Positions 23,867-34,941 of a stretch of DNA of 64,000 bases are shown here, piece by piece. The position numbers and the translations under genes are program-made. The stretch's first letter is position 1, and each line of letters begins with the position of its first letter. The notes below the pieces were generated by a model. It saw only the letters and a program-made list of their open reading frames with translations. It was not told the DNA's origin and did not search any database. Source of the DNA: Mycogone perniciosa (taxonomy: Eukaryota > Ascomycota > Sordariomycetes > Hypocreales > Hypocreaceae); contig JAOALB010000086.1 in the NCBI GenBank assembly GCA_025331125.1, forward strand, positions 62,001-126,000. The letters are read 5' to 3'.

Positions 23867-25732
23867 TCATGATTTGCGTACCGACTTCAGCAGTGGGGCA
23901 ATCTTCCATCTTTTGCTCAGTCCAACCCGATACAGGGGCTTGGCAGTCACTGGTGTCGATGATCCTCTTTTCATCTTGTCTCCCTCCGCTTGCTCTTCTC
24001 TCCCTTGTGCAGCAGACTGTTTAGATGACTTACACTGGTCCGCATCATTCGGCTTCTCCAGAGGGTCATGGAGACCCATGTCCTCCATCTCAGGTGTGCT
24101 AGCCCGGTCCTCCTGCCTAGTTCTCGTATTTTCTGCCATAGAAAAAGGCCTTTCTTCGACTGGTTGTTCCCCCTTTGGACTTCCTACTCTGTCATCGATC
24201 TTTGATGCATGAGTATCATCATCTTTTTTCGGCGGAGCGTCCACGTTGGCCTTCACCTTCATGTCTACATTCACCTCGACCGCGGAAGCCCCGGGAGGCG
24301 GGGCACATTCTGCAGTTACTGGAGGGGCATGCTTCTTGGGTCTCCCACGTTTCTTTTTCTGTGTCGTTATCGGCGGTACTTCGTTCTCTGGTGCGAGGGA
24401 GTCCACCGGCTTTGTCGATTGAGATTCGTCACATTCTTGGTTTTTCCGCGGGCGGCCCCTCCGCTTCTTGGGTTTGGTGACACCTGTCTCTTTCGGTGCA
24501 AAGTCTGCATCATTATCCCCTGATTGCAACTCTTGCGGTGGGGGCTCGGCCAGAACCTCTGGGGCCAACCCGTTGCATGGTACATGTTCGGACTGGATGA
24601 TATAATTAGCAGCGCCCTGTTCTCTTTTTGGCTTCCAATCACCTACATTTTTGCTGTCGGATTCAGGGGCCATCGTAGAGATGATATCGGGGGAGGAATG
24701 TCTTCGCTGATCGACAGGCAAGCACGCCGTTGTGTTGGCAGCAGTGCCTCTATCCGATTCTTCGGGAGCTATGCTGCTAAAGTTGCGAGACGAAAACATT
24801 TGACCCCGTGGCGTATTGACGTTGGTTGCTGTCCCGCTGGACCCAACTGTGTATAACGTTTGTTGCTGTAGAAGAAGGTTGTTGTATCCTCCGATACCGC
24901 CACATGCAAAGTTCACACCTGGATTTGTTGGCATTTGAGAATCCATTGAAATTTGTGGCGGAATAAAGAATGACGAATCACTGTCGATCGGCAGTGTAGG
25001 AAGTGGAATACTCGACGCTGCCATTGTTTCAATATCGCCTCCAAGTCCATTGCTCGAAGGAAGAGCAACTAAACTGATGTCATTACTCAGTCTTGGAGAG
25101 GTTTGCGGCTCCGCCAACCGCCTCCGTTTATTCCCCCTGCTGTCGACATTATTGTGCAAGTCCCAGGAGCTCTCTGTAACCACGCCGTTGGTGGCAGAAT
25201 GGCCAGTCTGTCCTGAAGTCCGTCCTTTCACCTTCAAGCCACGGCCCCTTGAGAGTTTCCCTGATAGTTTGGGTCCCTCTGGGCTACTCGGCACATCCCA
25301 GGGGTCCACCTCCTTCTGGCCCACGTGGGTGGTGACTTGCGTCCAGTCGTTTGGCATCTTTTCAATTGAGGCTTCATCATGATTACCGGTGTGTGGATCC
25401 GTGATTGGTGTGATTGATGAGAGGTAGAAGCCCTTTGTAGTCCGCTGAAAAGGAACATCGGGAATCGTCACGGCTGAGCTTTGGTGCATATCTTCTTTCA
25501 ACAGATCCCCCTGTGACCCTCGGGCTTGCTCACAAGCGGCGTCATTCTGCTCATTGAATACTTTTTGGAAAAAGACTGGATCTGTTGAAGCTGTCGCAAG
25601 GCTTCCATGATCAGAAGATCGTGTTACTGCCTGAGTGCTTGTTCCAGGTGCAGGCTGCTGTGGCTTTGAGGGAGAAAAGCGGCCGCCTGTCTCGCTCTCA
25701 TCATCGGAGTCGGCAATGATGATCGGAGCCAT
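23867..25732 (-). CDS. AT-hook DNA-binding protein, uncharacterised
   Basis: A single exon encodes 621 residues from an ATG at 25732. Most of it is polar and probably disordered. Two AT hooks are visible: KKRRGRPRK at residues about 422-430 and KKKRGRPKK at about 459-467, each with the GRP core that inserts into the minor groove of AT-rich DNA. A basic patch NKRRR lies near 201-205. The last 25 residues (LYRVGLSKRWKIAPLLK) look like a short ordered motif, and I have the impression that fungal relatives share it. A nuclear role in chromatin or transcription is likely but the target is unknown. A GTACGC donor-like site near the end means a small terminal intron is possible. Confidence 0.8.
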   Translation of the reverse strand: MAPIIIADSDDESETGGRFSPSKPQQPAPGTSTQAVTRSSDHGSLATASTDPVFFQKVFNEQNDAACEQARGSQGDLLKEDMHQSSAVTIPDVPFQRTTKGFYLSSITPITDPHTGNHDEASIEKMPNDWTQVTTHVGQKEVDPWDVPSSPEGPKLSGKLSRGRGLKVKGRTSGQTGHSATNGVVTESSWDLHNNVDSRGNKRRRLAEPQTSPRLSNDISLVALPSSNGLGGDIETMAASSIPLPTLPIDSDSSFFIPPQISMDSQMPTNPGVNFACGGIGGYNNLLLQQQTLYTVGSSGTATNVNTPRGQMFSSRNFSSIAPEESDRGTAANTTACLPVDQRRHSSPDIISTMAPESDSKNVGDWKPKREQGAANYIIQSEHVPCNGLAPEVLAEPPPQELQSGDNDADFAPKETGVTKPKKRRGRPRKNQECDESQSTKPVDSLAPENEVPPITTQKKKRGRPKKHAPPVTAECAPPPGASAVEVNVDMKVKANVDAPPKKDDDTHASKIDDRVGSPKGEQPVEERPFSMAENTRTRQEDRASTPEMEDMGLHDPLEKPNDADQCKSSKQSAAQGREEQAEGDKMKRGSSTPVTAKPLYRVGLSKRWKIAPLLKSVRKS

Positions 25733-26344
25733 GCCGAGGCACAGGAGGAATTGGGAAGCGGCCGAGTGAATAATCCATGCGTATTCGGCTTGATTCCTGA
25801 AGTTGAAGCCTGGATCACTCGAAACGCGGACCTCCCCGACGCGTGATCACGTGATAACAATCATGATGACTTGAGCGTTCCAAATATCAGTCCCTCCTCC
25901 AGCGCTTTCACCTGGCGGCACCTTCACCCGGCACCTACTATGGCAGCTTTCCTTCTATTACACTCTAAGTCAAAATTAGAGAAAACGGCAAAAGAGGAGC
26001 AAAAAAGACATATAACAACAGCCGGTGTTCGCTGGTTATTACCGACCCAGCTCCGAAATAGTAATCTGCCCGTTAATAATAGCTTTAAACTTTTGTCAAG
26101 TTTTACTAGCCTACTCGTAGCCCTTTATTGTACGGAGTATATTTAGCTCAACTATTACATTTTTAAAAAAGGGTAACTTTATTTATATTTTCTTTTATCA
26201 TTATTTTATTCAACTTTTAATATTAAAGTATTATAATTTTTTTTTATTTTAGCTTAACCGTATTCAATTTCACTTTAATGACATAGCGTCTAACAAATTT
26301 ACCTATTCTCCATTTACCACTGGTCATTGATGAACTTTTGGGAT
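25733..26344. other. AT-rich gene-free stretch
   Basis: The sequence becomes AT-rich from about 26140 and has no long open frame. A TACGGAGTA motif is present at about 26130. The composition suggests decayed repeat DNA but I could not identify a source. Confidence 0.45.
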
Positions 26345-26352
26345 CTTGTCTT

Positions 26353-26626
26353 CAGCGCTGCTCTTCGAGCAAATATTTGATCAAATATTTGATCAAATCT
26401 ATCAAATGAAGGCAGGCCCTCGCAACCAGTCAGTCAAATATAGCAGGCCGAATATTTGATAGATTTAATCAAATACTTGATTAAATATTATTTAATATGT
26501 TTTAATAGGTTTATAATAGGTTTATATTTAATTAAATTAATTCAACTTAATTAAATGTAGCAAAATATAGTTAATTAGTTAAACATAAGGGTTATATTTG
26601 CTCTGATTGCTTGAAGAGCAGCGCTA
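26353..26626. mobile_element. hAT-type MITE, 274 bases, with 8-base target duplication
   Basis: The ends are inverted repeats: the left starts CAGCGCTGCTCTTCGAGC and the right, reversed, starts TAGCGCTGCTCTTCAAGC. The element is flanked on both sides by an exact 8-base duplication CTTGTCTT (26345-26352 and 26627-26634). An 8-base duplication and C/TAG-type termini are marks of the hAT superfamily. The interior is very AT-rich, has ATATTTGATCAAAT-type palindromes and no coding frame, so the element is non-autonomous. The right repeat carries a 9-base insertion relative to the left. Confidence 0.85.
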
Positions 26627-26944
26627 CTTGTCTTGCTTCTTTAACGAGGAGATTACTTCGTGTAGAATCTGAGGCAGTATCAGTTCGCGTGGCACAGACA
26701 CTCCCATATACTCAGATGTCTTGTAAGACGCGGCGCAAGACTTGCATCATGCAACATGTTTCTAGGTCACCGAATGTCTTGGTCACAATGGCACCCTTCG
26801 TGTTCAGAAATTTCTCGCTCGTTACAGGTATTTTCTTTCATTTTGTTTTTCTCCTACTGAAGATGAGACTGAGTGATAGCGCGCAGGACAACACTGCATA
26901 CGGATCATGGGACATCGAGGTCGGGCGGAGGCTGAACGACGCGT

Positions 26945-27422
26945 CTAATGACATGACGAGTCCGAAGATGGCTGCACAGTAAATGGCTTTGAATAACCGA
27001 TGACGCCCTTAGCATCTCTGTTTAGTGTCAGCGCGTATCTCACACACTTCAATATCGCATCAATTCTGTGCTTACCTCACTTCTAACTGTAAGACCGTCC
27101 CAGCTGAAAAATTTACATCCCATTCGAGGGATGTGTCCGTGTGTTGCCCAAAATTCTCCAATGCAGGTGCCGATATTTGGCCGCCTGGAATAACACTGAT
27201 ATCAAAGGGTGGGCTGGTACCCGACCAGACTATCAAAACGCATTTACAACTCTATAGATTAGACACGTTCATTAGCAAGGTTCTAAAATATGTTTCTCGA
27301 GGGAAAAGGAGATAAGAGATAGGCCATACTACTACGCTCACTGGCGTATCAATAGAAGGATCAGTCTGTGCAGCGGCAGTACAGAGAAGGCCAGCGAAAT
27401 ATACTGTTTTAATAAGATGCAT
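26945..27422 (-). CDS. Small secreted protein, three exons, 113 residues
   Basis: Exons 27330-27422, 27076-27251 and 26945-27017 join in frame (donors GTATGG and GTAAGC; acceptors CTATAG and AACAG). The start MHLIKTVYFAGLLCTAAAQ is a signal peptide. The mature part has TPVSVV, then a beta-rich segment with LIVWSGTSPPFDISVIPGGQ, LENFGQ, TSLEWDVNFSAGT and a Ser-rich end. This pattern resembles a widespread uncharacterised family of small fungal secreted beta-sandwich proteins as I know it. Function is unknown; export from the cell is likely. No long single frame covers it, so it is easily missed. It lies about 320 bases from the hAT MITE. Confidence 0.75.
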
Positions 27423-27817
27423 TGTTGGGAGTTAAAAGGGTTTGGTCTGGCGATGTTGAGCAATTAATGAGCTGATTCTTAAACAGGACTGCCAGTGTCC
27501 GCTATCCCCCTGTAAATAATAATGTGCTTCCACGCTTGAATAGAGGTATGTGACATCACGGCCCCTCTTTCTGCTGTTCTGAACATGTCGCGAATGGGAT
27601 TTTGATGTCATAACTGAGTAGCCATTATGTCAGATTACGTTGTGGGCGGGGGCATGAAGAAAGCCGTTAGGCAATGCAAAGAGAGTTCAGAAGAATTGTC
27701 TGCTGTTGTGATAGGTCGTAGTTATAGCTATATATAGATACGTCTAGTTGAACAGACCGGCTCCTGTATATCCTTCTACCGACTGAGAACAGCTGGGTAT
27801 CTATAAAGGGAGATGGA
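27423..27817. other. Intergenic
   Basis: No gene is seen. It would hold the promoter of the small secreted protein, read leftward, and the flank of the F-box relic. Confidence 0.5.
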
Positions 27818-28381
27818 ATGAATTCTCCAGCCAAAGCCAGGTCCAGTTGGCCTGACCAGCCAGCGTCTCTGGAGCTGCTAGCACCTGAGATCCTGCTTCC
27901 AATCGTCACCAGCCTTCCCAGCCTTGACACGCTCTGGAACTTCATGAGGGCATCACCACACGTGTGGCGCCTATTCAACAGACTACACGCATTCATACAG
28001 TCCGAACGGGGACTGGGTTCCAGCCTGTGACCGCAAGTTCGTCGGTGCGCCCGCCAATGTGGTTGATGCAGGGAAGCCCAGCTGGGTAGAGGAAATGCGC
28101 GCCTTGCGTGCCATGTGGACCACTCAGCTGACGGGTGAAGTGCAATGACGCCTTGCACTGGGGCCAGACGAGGACGTCCTGAAGCTAGAATCTGTTGGTA
28201 TGAGATATTTTAGATCCGTTACAATGGGCAATAACTCGCCCATCGCCGGTGTCAAGTTTGACTCTTTCCGCCTGCTAGGCTTCGCCTTCTGGGATAAGTG
28301 GATAATACACCTGTTGGGTCTGACTGATGGGGTACATCCGCCATATTCTCGAGATGACTTACTTTTTTACATGGGAAAGTA
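27818..28381 (+). pseudogene. F-box protein relic
   Basis: The first frame (27818-28030) has an F-box-like start with LELLAPEILLPIVTSLPSL and LWNFMRASPHVWRLFN. After a frame change it continues as WVPACDRKF and KPSWVEEMRALRAMW, stops at TGA near 28146, and resumes as FRLLGFAFWDKW to a stop at 28379-28381. These blocks occur in this order in fungal F-box proteins that act as SCF adaptors. At least one frameshift and one in-frame stop separate them, and no plausible intron pair repairs all of them. I read it as a pseudogene. Confidence 0.6.
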
Positions 28382-29852
28382 GCCTACCCCTTGAACAGGT
28401 TGCCAGTTTAAAGGATGTGCTTTGGGAGTAGTTGTGTTTTCTTTTTGTATGGCTGGGCATCTTTTGATACTGCGTGATCACTAGGTCACCATTTACCTGC
28501 CTTGAAAGATTCAAATTCAAATTTCACTGGCAATTATTACGACTTGTTGATCGTTTAGTCATCTATTTAGTGTAAGTCTCCGCTTGCTGGCCTGTCGATT
28601 GGTGCTGAAGTCACTCTCGAGCCTGATGACATGGAAATTTTCAGAGTTCAATGGACGTCGATCTACAAGAGTTTTAATTTTCCATTTCCTTTAACATAAC
28701 AATGATGAAACTTGCCACTTAACAGCCTCGGAAACATCCCCACAGAGTCCTTCCGATGGCCCTGTTCATGACGAAGCACCCTAATCTGTCTACCACAAGC
28801 AAACCCGAATCACGGAGCGGTAACATAAAAAAAGACCATAACCTTTGCTGAAGGACCATTACTAGGGCTGGTCCTAGACACTGTATAGGGAATAGTGGGG
28901 ACAAATATATCACCCGCGCTGAGAAGTTAGCAATCTCTCTATTGATTTGAAGGGTACTCCGTAAAGGCTTACAGCAACAGTTTGTTGTAGTCAACGAAAA
29001 AAAGCAGCGAGAACGAGGAAAAGAAATTAAAACCAAAGAAGAAGAAGAAAAAGAGAAAGGAGCTTATATTTGCTCACCCATTGTATTTATGCCCCGTCAC
29101 TCCACTGAGACTCATGGTTAGTCATTTCACAAAAGATGAGAATTCCCCTTAATGGGAACTGGATACCAAACTTGCTTGGCGAATGTGTGTCACTGTGAAA
29201 ATATCCTCCCAGCCCGAACCGTAATTCTTTGCTATAGCGACGTTGGCTCCGAAGTTTCTGTCGGCAATTATAATACTACCAGAATCTAAAATGAAAGAAG
29301 ACTGAGGGACCAGAAGAGGAGGGACGTTAGTTGCCGAGGCCGCCGCTAATAGAGTGATTGTGGAATCGGGCCAATTGGATGCGCTGGTCCGATTGGCTGT
29401 ATCAATGCTAGATTAATTAAGAACAATTATGCTAACATCATGTTATAGACATTAAAATGTACTCATATTATATGATGCTTCAATAACAAGATTGAACCGC
29501 GTACTGTGACAGAGATATAGGATGGCAGGTAACCTCTAAAAAACAGAATTACGGACCTCTAATTTAGAACCTTGAAATGCGAAAAAATGGAAGACATTGA
29601 ACTTAAGATAAGAGCTTGACGGAATTGCTACCAATTATCACGAAAGTGATGAGAGGCCAGTGTCAAAAGGCGAAAAGTGAGCATGAAGAAGCTAAACTAA
29701 GGTCCGAACTGTGAAGGGCTACCTAGTTTGTTGTGATCCACCACAAAGTGGCAACAGCGTTGCGCTGTTGCCAGGCACATCTATGCCAATTGCCCCCTCA
29801 AGAAAATGACTGTATCCTCACAGTCCTTTAGCAACAGTTTTTTTAAAGAATA
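28382..29852. other. Gene-free stretch
   Basis: About 1.5 kb with no recognisable gene and no long ATG-started frame. Confidence 0.5.
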
Positions 29853-30756
29853 TCATTCCTCATTTATATCCTCCCTCATTCCTGTGATGATTTGTAGTTG
29901 TTGAATTTTGTCGTAAGCAATCTGAACCAACGCCTTCAGACTTTCGTTCTGTTTCACCATTGTCCGACTGTCTATCCTTAATGCGGTCACCTCCTCCCGC
30001 AATTCTCCCACTGTAGCCCGCAACTGGTCGACCGTCTTTTCGCGCATGACAGCGTCTGTCCGCAATGCGACGATTTGCGTCCTTAAATCAGCTGTTCGGC
30101 CCTCCAGCTCTTTGACTCGGCGCAAGTGTATATCGACTTTGAAACCAACTTCAACTTTATCAACGTCCAGGTTAATCATGTATCTTTTCAAGAGCTGTTG
30201 TCTGCGGGCAACACCCTGAGCCATCTTCGATGGCGTTTCTATCTGAGCTTTAAAGGCTTCCAGATCAATGTCCCGCATAGGCATGATAGGGCTGAATCAT
30301 TTGTCTGGTTGTCGTGTCTTCTTCCCAATGCCAAACTCTATGGGTGATTTTGACAATTCGTCTTCGTCATTACATTTTCGTCTCTTCGTTATGCTTGAGG
30401 ACACCTCATCATCATGACCTCTGTCATTTCGTTCATTCTTTGCCTTCCGTGGCATGCGTTTAAGTACAATTTCAGGACGTTTGTCCCCGTTGTCGTCGTG
30501 TACCTCATCTGTCGCCTCTATTTCCAAGACTGAGGGGTTCGACGCAGATAACTCACTGTCAGAGATAACGAACTCTGGAGTCTTGTATTTCTTACGCGCT
30601 TTAGTAGCAGTAGAAATACCCGACTTCTTCGGAGATTGATTTGGTGTAAAAGCGTTCGATTTCGCCGGTATTGTCCAACCTTCCGGCCTCGTCGTACGCC
30701 TCTTCCTTGGTGATTTTTCTGTAGCTGATGCCGCAGGACTGTCCCCCTACCTATGG
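29853..30756 (-). pseudogene. Coiled-coil protein relic with one in-frame stop
   Basis: One continuous frame from about 30756 to 29853 is broken only by a TGA at 30297-30299. The N-terminal part is basic (SPRKRRTTRPEGWTIP, later KARKKYKTPEFV and MPRKAKNERN), suggesting nuclear targeting. The C-terminal 100 residues form a heptad-like coiled coil (RVKELEGRTADLRTQIVALR, then QLRATVGELREEVTALR). The stop could come from CGA to TGA. No ATG is evident at the 5' end; a first exon may be missing or spliced from further right. I do not recognise the family. It lies next to the HET-domain gene. Confidence 0.5.
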
Positions 30757-30950
30757 TCGTATGTGCCTAATGATCACGCTTATTATTAATCGGGTGGAGA
30801 GTGCTAATGAATAGCATGCGTGACCACATGTGGGATATATGTGAACGTTATGAGACAATGTCATTGATGTCTACTTTTTGGTTCAATCTAGGAGAGCGGA
30901 CACGGACACTGAGGCTCTCATATCCGTAAACCTGGATGTGCCACGTCACA

Positions 30951-32961
30951 TCAAATGATAGTAATCCGTTGCCGTTCCATCAACAGACCAATATCCTGAA
31001 GCTCACACAAAGTTGATCTAGTCATGTATATCCCGACACGTTCATAAGTTGAGGACACATGGCTCACGGGCCTTAGAAGTAGGTAGCTGTTGCCGCTGTC
31101 ACCGACAGGATCCAAGAGTATGATTTCCTCGCCGGCTTGGATCTCCATTGGGGTTCCAATGACGTCGGGAAAGACCTCTCCCTCTGTTCTTAGGGGAGAG
31201 TGATCACCTCTTTTGGTGGGTGTGAGTTGTACCTCAAACACACCTTTCCGTTCTTGGTGCTCAATTAACTTCCCATGGTAAATGTATGCAGTTGCCGTTA
31301 CAGTAGCCGAGGACACAGTGCCATACATGTTTGGACTTGAGAGAGAACATGCGACTTGCAGGTTTTCTAGAGCACATGACGTATTCTGACTCGCAGGGAA
31401 TATCACGCGGCCAGTGACAGATGCCCAAGACCACGTCGGAGCGGATAACGGCCGAATACGGTTGCTGCCTTTTTTCTTCGAGTGCAAATCCATCCCACGA
31501 TCATGGCAGAACCATAGCAATGATTGAGCGAACGAGTCACTCCAGAGTCCCGCGTAAAACTTGACCGAGGAGCTTTTGGAGTGCATGTGAGAGGCTATGC
31601 CTGACATGGCCGGCAGACGGTCGGACGGGTAGGTTAGATCACGACAGGTAAATTCTTGAACTAAACTTCCCCAGTGCTCCGTGTGGTCTAGTTTTGTGGG
31701 CAGTCCGAGCTTCATTGGCATTTCGTAGGCAAATGTGTGTGGTGTAGTCTGGCATTCGCATTGAGAAAGGCTTCGGCATTCCCACGATATTTCTTCTGCT
31801 GTAAAATGAAGAACGCGAGGTGCGAGTACGCTTTCTTGGAGGATCCATCCTCTTGTCGAGAGCTTGCTGCGGGAGTCGGCAGACCAAGAGTGGTGCATGA
31901 ATATGTCCATGTTCCCGACCCCTTTCTTCCGAGCACATATGTTCACATCCTCCCCCCTAGCCTTGTCCTCGCACAGTTCGGAAGTGCCACCCTTGGTTGC
32001 CCGTCGTGGGAGATTGAGTGTTAGAACTGGGAATTTTCGCCGTGGGTCTCGCAGAAACCCGTGATTACTGTCATGCGCACCATCAGCGGCAATAGCAACG
32101 TGGCAGTTTGAGTAAACAGCGTCCATCTTTGACCCTTGAATGGCCCAGTCTTGCGCGGAATCTTGAATGATACAAAGGGAATCTATCCACAAAAACTGAA
32201 TTTGCAAAGCGCGACAAACCTCGATGGCGTGTCGAAACGTCTTGGGAAATGCCTGAATCGGGATTCCTCGACACCAATTACTGAGGTCTTTTTCTTGTAG
32301 TTTAAGGGAAACCTGTCCGCCCCAGCAGTGGCTGAGGGCTGCGTATGTCCCCATTTCGCCGTTCTGATTGAGGATGAGATGAGGGTCTTGATCTAACCGA
32401 ACGTCCAAAACCCTATCCGGCAATAAGCTCGTTTCTGGACGCCGACAGTTGCCGTGGTTCGATGAACAGTCGTCCAGCCATGATTTCATCAAATCCACAC
32501 AACGCTTAGAAGAGGCATCTACTTCGATGTTACGGGCGCTGCCAATACTGGAAATACAATGAATTGGATCTTCAGGTGAGGTGATGTTAGAACTCGTGCT
32601 CAGTAGCTAGGTTCAGTTTCAACGTACCGGTTTCTGTGTATAATTCAATCTCTGCGAAATGTGTAAACTCGGTTTGAAGCCTCACCGTCATAGGAAGCGG
32701 CTTGGAGCCTTTGGACTCGACACCAGAGAACAGAGTCATGCCAATCAATTCTTGCTTTTCGGGAGGGTCAAGACCAGGCAGGTCTAGTGTTTTGATCAAA
32801 AGATTGCAGCACGAACAGCCTGATGCTGCTGAGGTCTGTAAGTGTCCCAGCGGAATACCCAAAATGCCGTCAATACCAGGGCGAGAGAGGTCCAGATCCT
32901 GGCACCACTGACAAGATGCGTCAGTTTTCGGAGGTGGAAAATACCTCTTGTTGGCCAACAT
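30951..32961 (-). CDS. HET-domain (heterokaryon incompatibility) protein
   Basis: Two exons (32628-32961, 30951-32569) with a GTACGT donor and GAAG acceptor give 650 residues. The HET domain starts near residue 187 with TYAALSHCWGG and continues through FRHAIEVCRALQIQFLWIDSLCIIQDSAQDW and the later RGWILQE(S) block. An N-terminal Cys-bearing segment precedes it (WCQDLD, SGCSCC), as in many solo HET proteins. HET domains trigger programmed cell death after fusion of unlike hyphae, often with NLR partners; whether this one is active in recognition is inference. The frame is intact in a neighbourhood of relics. An NLR relic lies about 0.5 kb to the right in the opposite orientation. Confidence 0.9.
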
Positions 32962-33425
32962 AGTAAACCGAAGGCTATAGAAATGGCGCTTAGGCTTGTG
33001 AAGCTATTTTGAAGGCCCTGTGGAGAAGGCATTGAGTTGATGTCGGGTCTTCGAACTCGAAGCTAGAAATGAGGGGTTCATGACAAGGCTCCAAGTATCT
33101 CTATGAAGCATCCGGATGTTTCAGACCCTAATTTATTTACGTTACGATTTTATGTTGGTCAAAATGTCATTTTACAAGCTGGCTGCGAACGGTTCAATCG
33201 TCGACTATTCTATTTGCCCCTTTGGGCGCTGTTTGTTTGTCTGCTGCAAGCACGCATTCTCATTGGGGCCCAACCCAACATGGCCATGCATAGCTAAACG
33301 CCAACCCCTGTGAGATCACCCGACAGATGGTGATGATGATCATCTTTCACCGACCACTTGTCCAACTGACTTGATCATGGCCCAAAAATTCTAAGACAGA
33401 TTTAAAGTGAGGTTCAAACGCGTAC
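32962..33425. other. Intergenic HET gene / NLR relic
   Basis: Divergent spacer of about 460 bases. No gene is seen. Confidence 0.5.
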
Positions 33426-34010
33426 ATGGACCGGTTAGAGAACCAACACAATCGACATCGAGCCCCGCATCCTTGGCCGAAACTCCAACCTCGTCAGAGT
33501 CCAACGACCAGTTCACACATACATAATAGCCTAGGCGGCAAAAATGTACAATCCCCAGCCACCAATTCAGAGCCTGAGACCGTTTCACGAAACCTCCACG
33601 AGCAGCTCTGGAATGAACGAAGTGTACGATGGACTCAAAGAGAGCGAAGCCAAGATCGTTGAGGCATACGAAAAAAATCCTGTCGGATGAGCTTCACGGT
33701 GGCGACTCAAGCTCTCCTGACATCGCGTCACCCACATCGCGTCACCCACATCGCGTCACCCAAACACGAGGTCAAACGAAGCAGCTCATTAAGGCCGGAT
33801 TGAAACGAACCCAGAAGGATGTCACCATCAAGCGAGGGGTCGAATGTAAGATTCAAGCTATATTCGCCGTGATGGAGATCCTAGACCAGGCAGTAAAGGC
33901 CTCTCCAGAGACTACCATCGCCTGGGTTGGCGTCTGTATCAGTCTAGGTGTGAGAGATTGGATCTGTGGGCCAGTTGAATCGCTTCGCTTTCCTTACTAC
34001 TTCGTGCTCC
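33426..34010 (+). pseudogene. NLR N-terminal domain relic (NACHT_N type)
   Basis: The pieces read in order as the N-terminal domain found before NACHT in fungal NLRs: SEPETVSRNLHEQLWNE, then YDGLKESEAKIVEAYEK, then ILSDELHGG, then LIKAGLKRTQKDVTIKRG and ILDQAVKASPETTIAWVGVCISL. They lie in different frames. A 4-base insertion near 33615 and a 7-A run near 33669 each shift the frame. The NACHT and repeat domains are absent downstream. A 14-base triplicated repeat interrupts the domain. This is a truncated, frameshifted relic. The family match is from pattern memory of the NACHT_N domain. Confidence 0.65.
33720..33761. repeat. 14-base tandem repeat, three exact copies
   Basis: The unit ACATCGCGTCACCC is present three times head to tail inside the NLR relic. 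The total length (42 bases) keeps the frame although one unit does not. Confidence 0.95.
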
Positions 34011-34441
34011 GTAGGTACCTGACCTTCATTTGGGAACTCGCTCCTTGGAACAAGAGGAGTTGGTTCTGCTGGAGGCCGGGACGGTGTTGGTGATTCCATT
34101 ACGCGTCCAAGGGTTCCCCACGGGCCGACTCCTATGTACGAAGTGATTCTGCTTAGGAAACAAGCCACATCCTGTTTACACACACACACAGGAGTATGTC
34201 TCTATTTACACAACTTTCAATTTTGCCGCACGCGCCAAAATCTCACCCTGCACACTAGATAGCTGAATGTATTGATTGAGCCCTTGTTATGAAAGTGTTT
34301 CCTTCGATTAATGTGGCTATTTGATGTAATTGGCGCATGTTGATTCGTCTGTATCATGCAATAGATGCATACTATAATTTGGTGATGTGACGGTGGGGCA
34401 AAATAGAGAGTTGTGCAAATAGTAGTACTCCGTACGGAGTA
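34011..34441. other. Intergenic
   Basis: No gene is seen. It ends in a perfect palindrome built on GTACGGAGTAC, at the edge of the next element. Confidence 0.5.
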
Positions 34442-34941
34442 CTTGGGGGGTCTAAAAGTCAATCACTTTCCCGCGGGAAAAAAAGGAGAATTGCTATTTG
34501 CACAGGTCTAAATGTCTATTTGCACAGGAAGTGGGGCAGACTCTTTTTTAGTCAATCCCGTGCAAATTACAATTGGATAAAAAAAGTTAGCGCCAGAAAA
34601 GCCTAGGCTGACTAAGGCCATAACCAAAAATTTCTCTTTAACGGCGCTGCCTCCTATAAAGCTATCACCGACGCAATAACCTAGGATGGACCTAAATGTC
34701 ATTCTCAGCGCGCCCAAAGGCTCTAAGCCAGTTGCACCTACCCAGTTAAATGAGCCTGCTAGTTCTCATGATGCCTCTTTCGATGATGACTATATTTAGG
34801 CTACCTTGTGTTATTCCATGCAACGTATGGCAGTGGGGAAGTGGGTCTGAAAAGTGGATTTCCTGTGGAAATACGAAGTAGCAATTCTCTTTTTTTTTTG
34901 CTTAGTTAAGCATCTTTTCCTTGGTTAACTGGCCCCCCAAG
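34442..34941. mobile_element. 500-base TIR element with TA flanks
   Basis: Both ends, read inward, start CTTGGGGGG(T/C)C and are flanked by TA. Further in, both have an A-rich tract followed by GAGAATTGCTA. TA duplication suggests the Tc1/mariner group. The interior has no full transposase. A short frame ending DDDYI (about 34700-34797) could be the tail of a transposase, which would make this an internally deleted copy; that is inference. The termini are diverged, so it is old. Confidence 0.55.
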
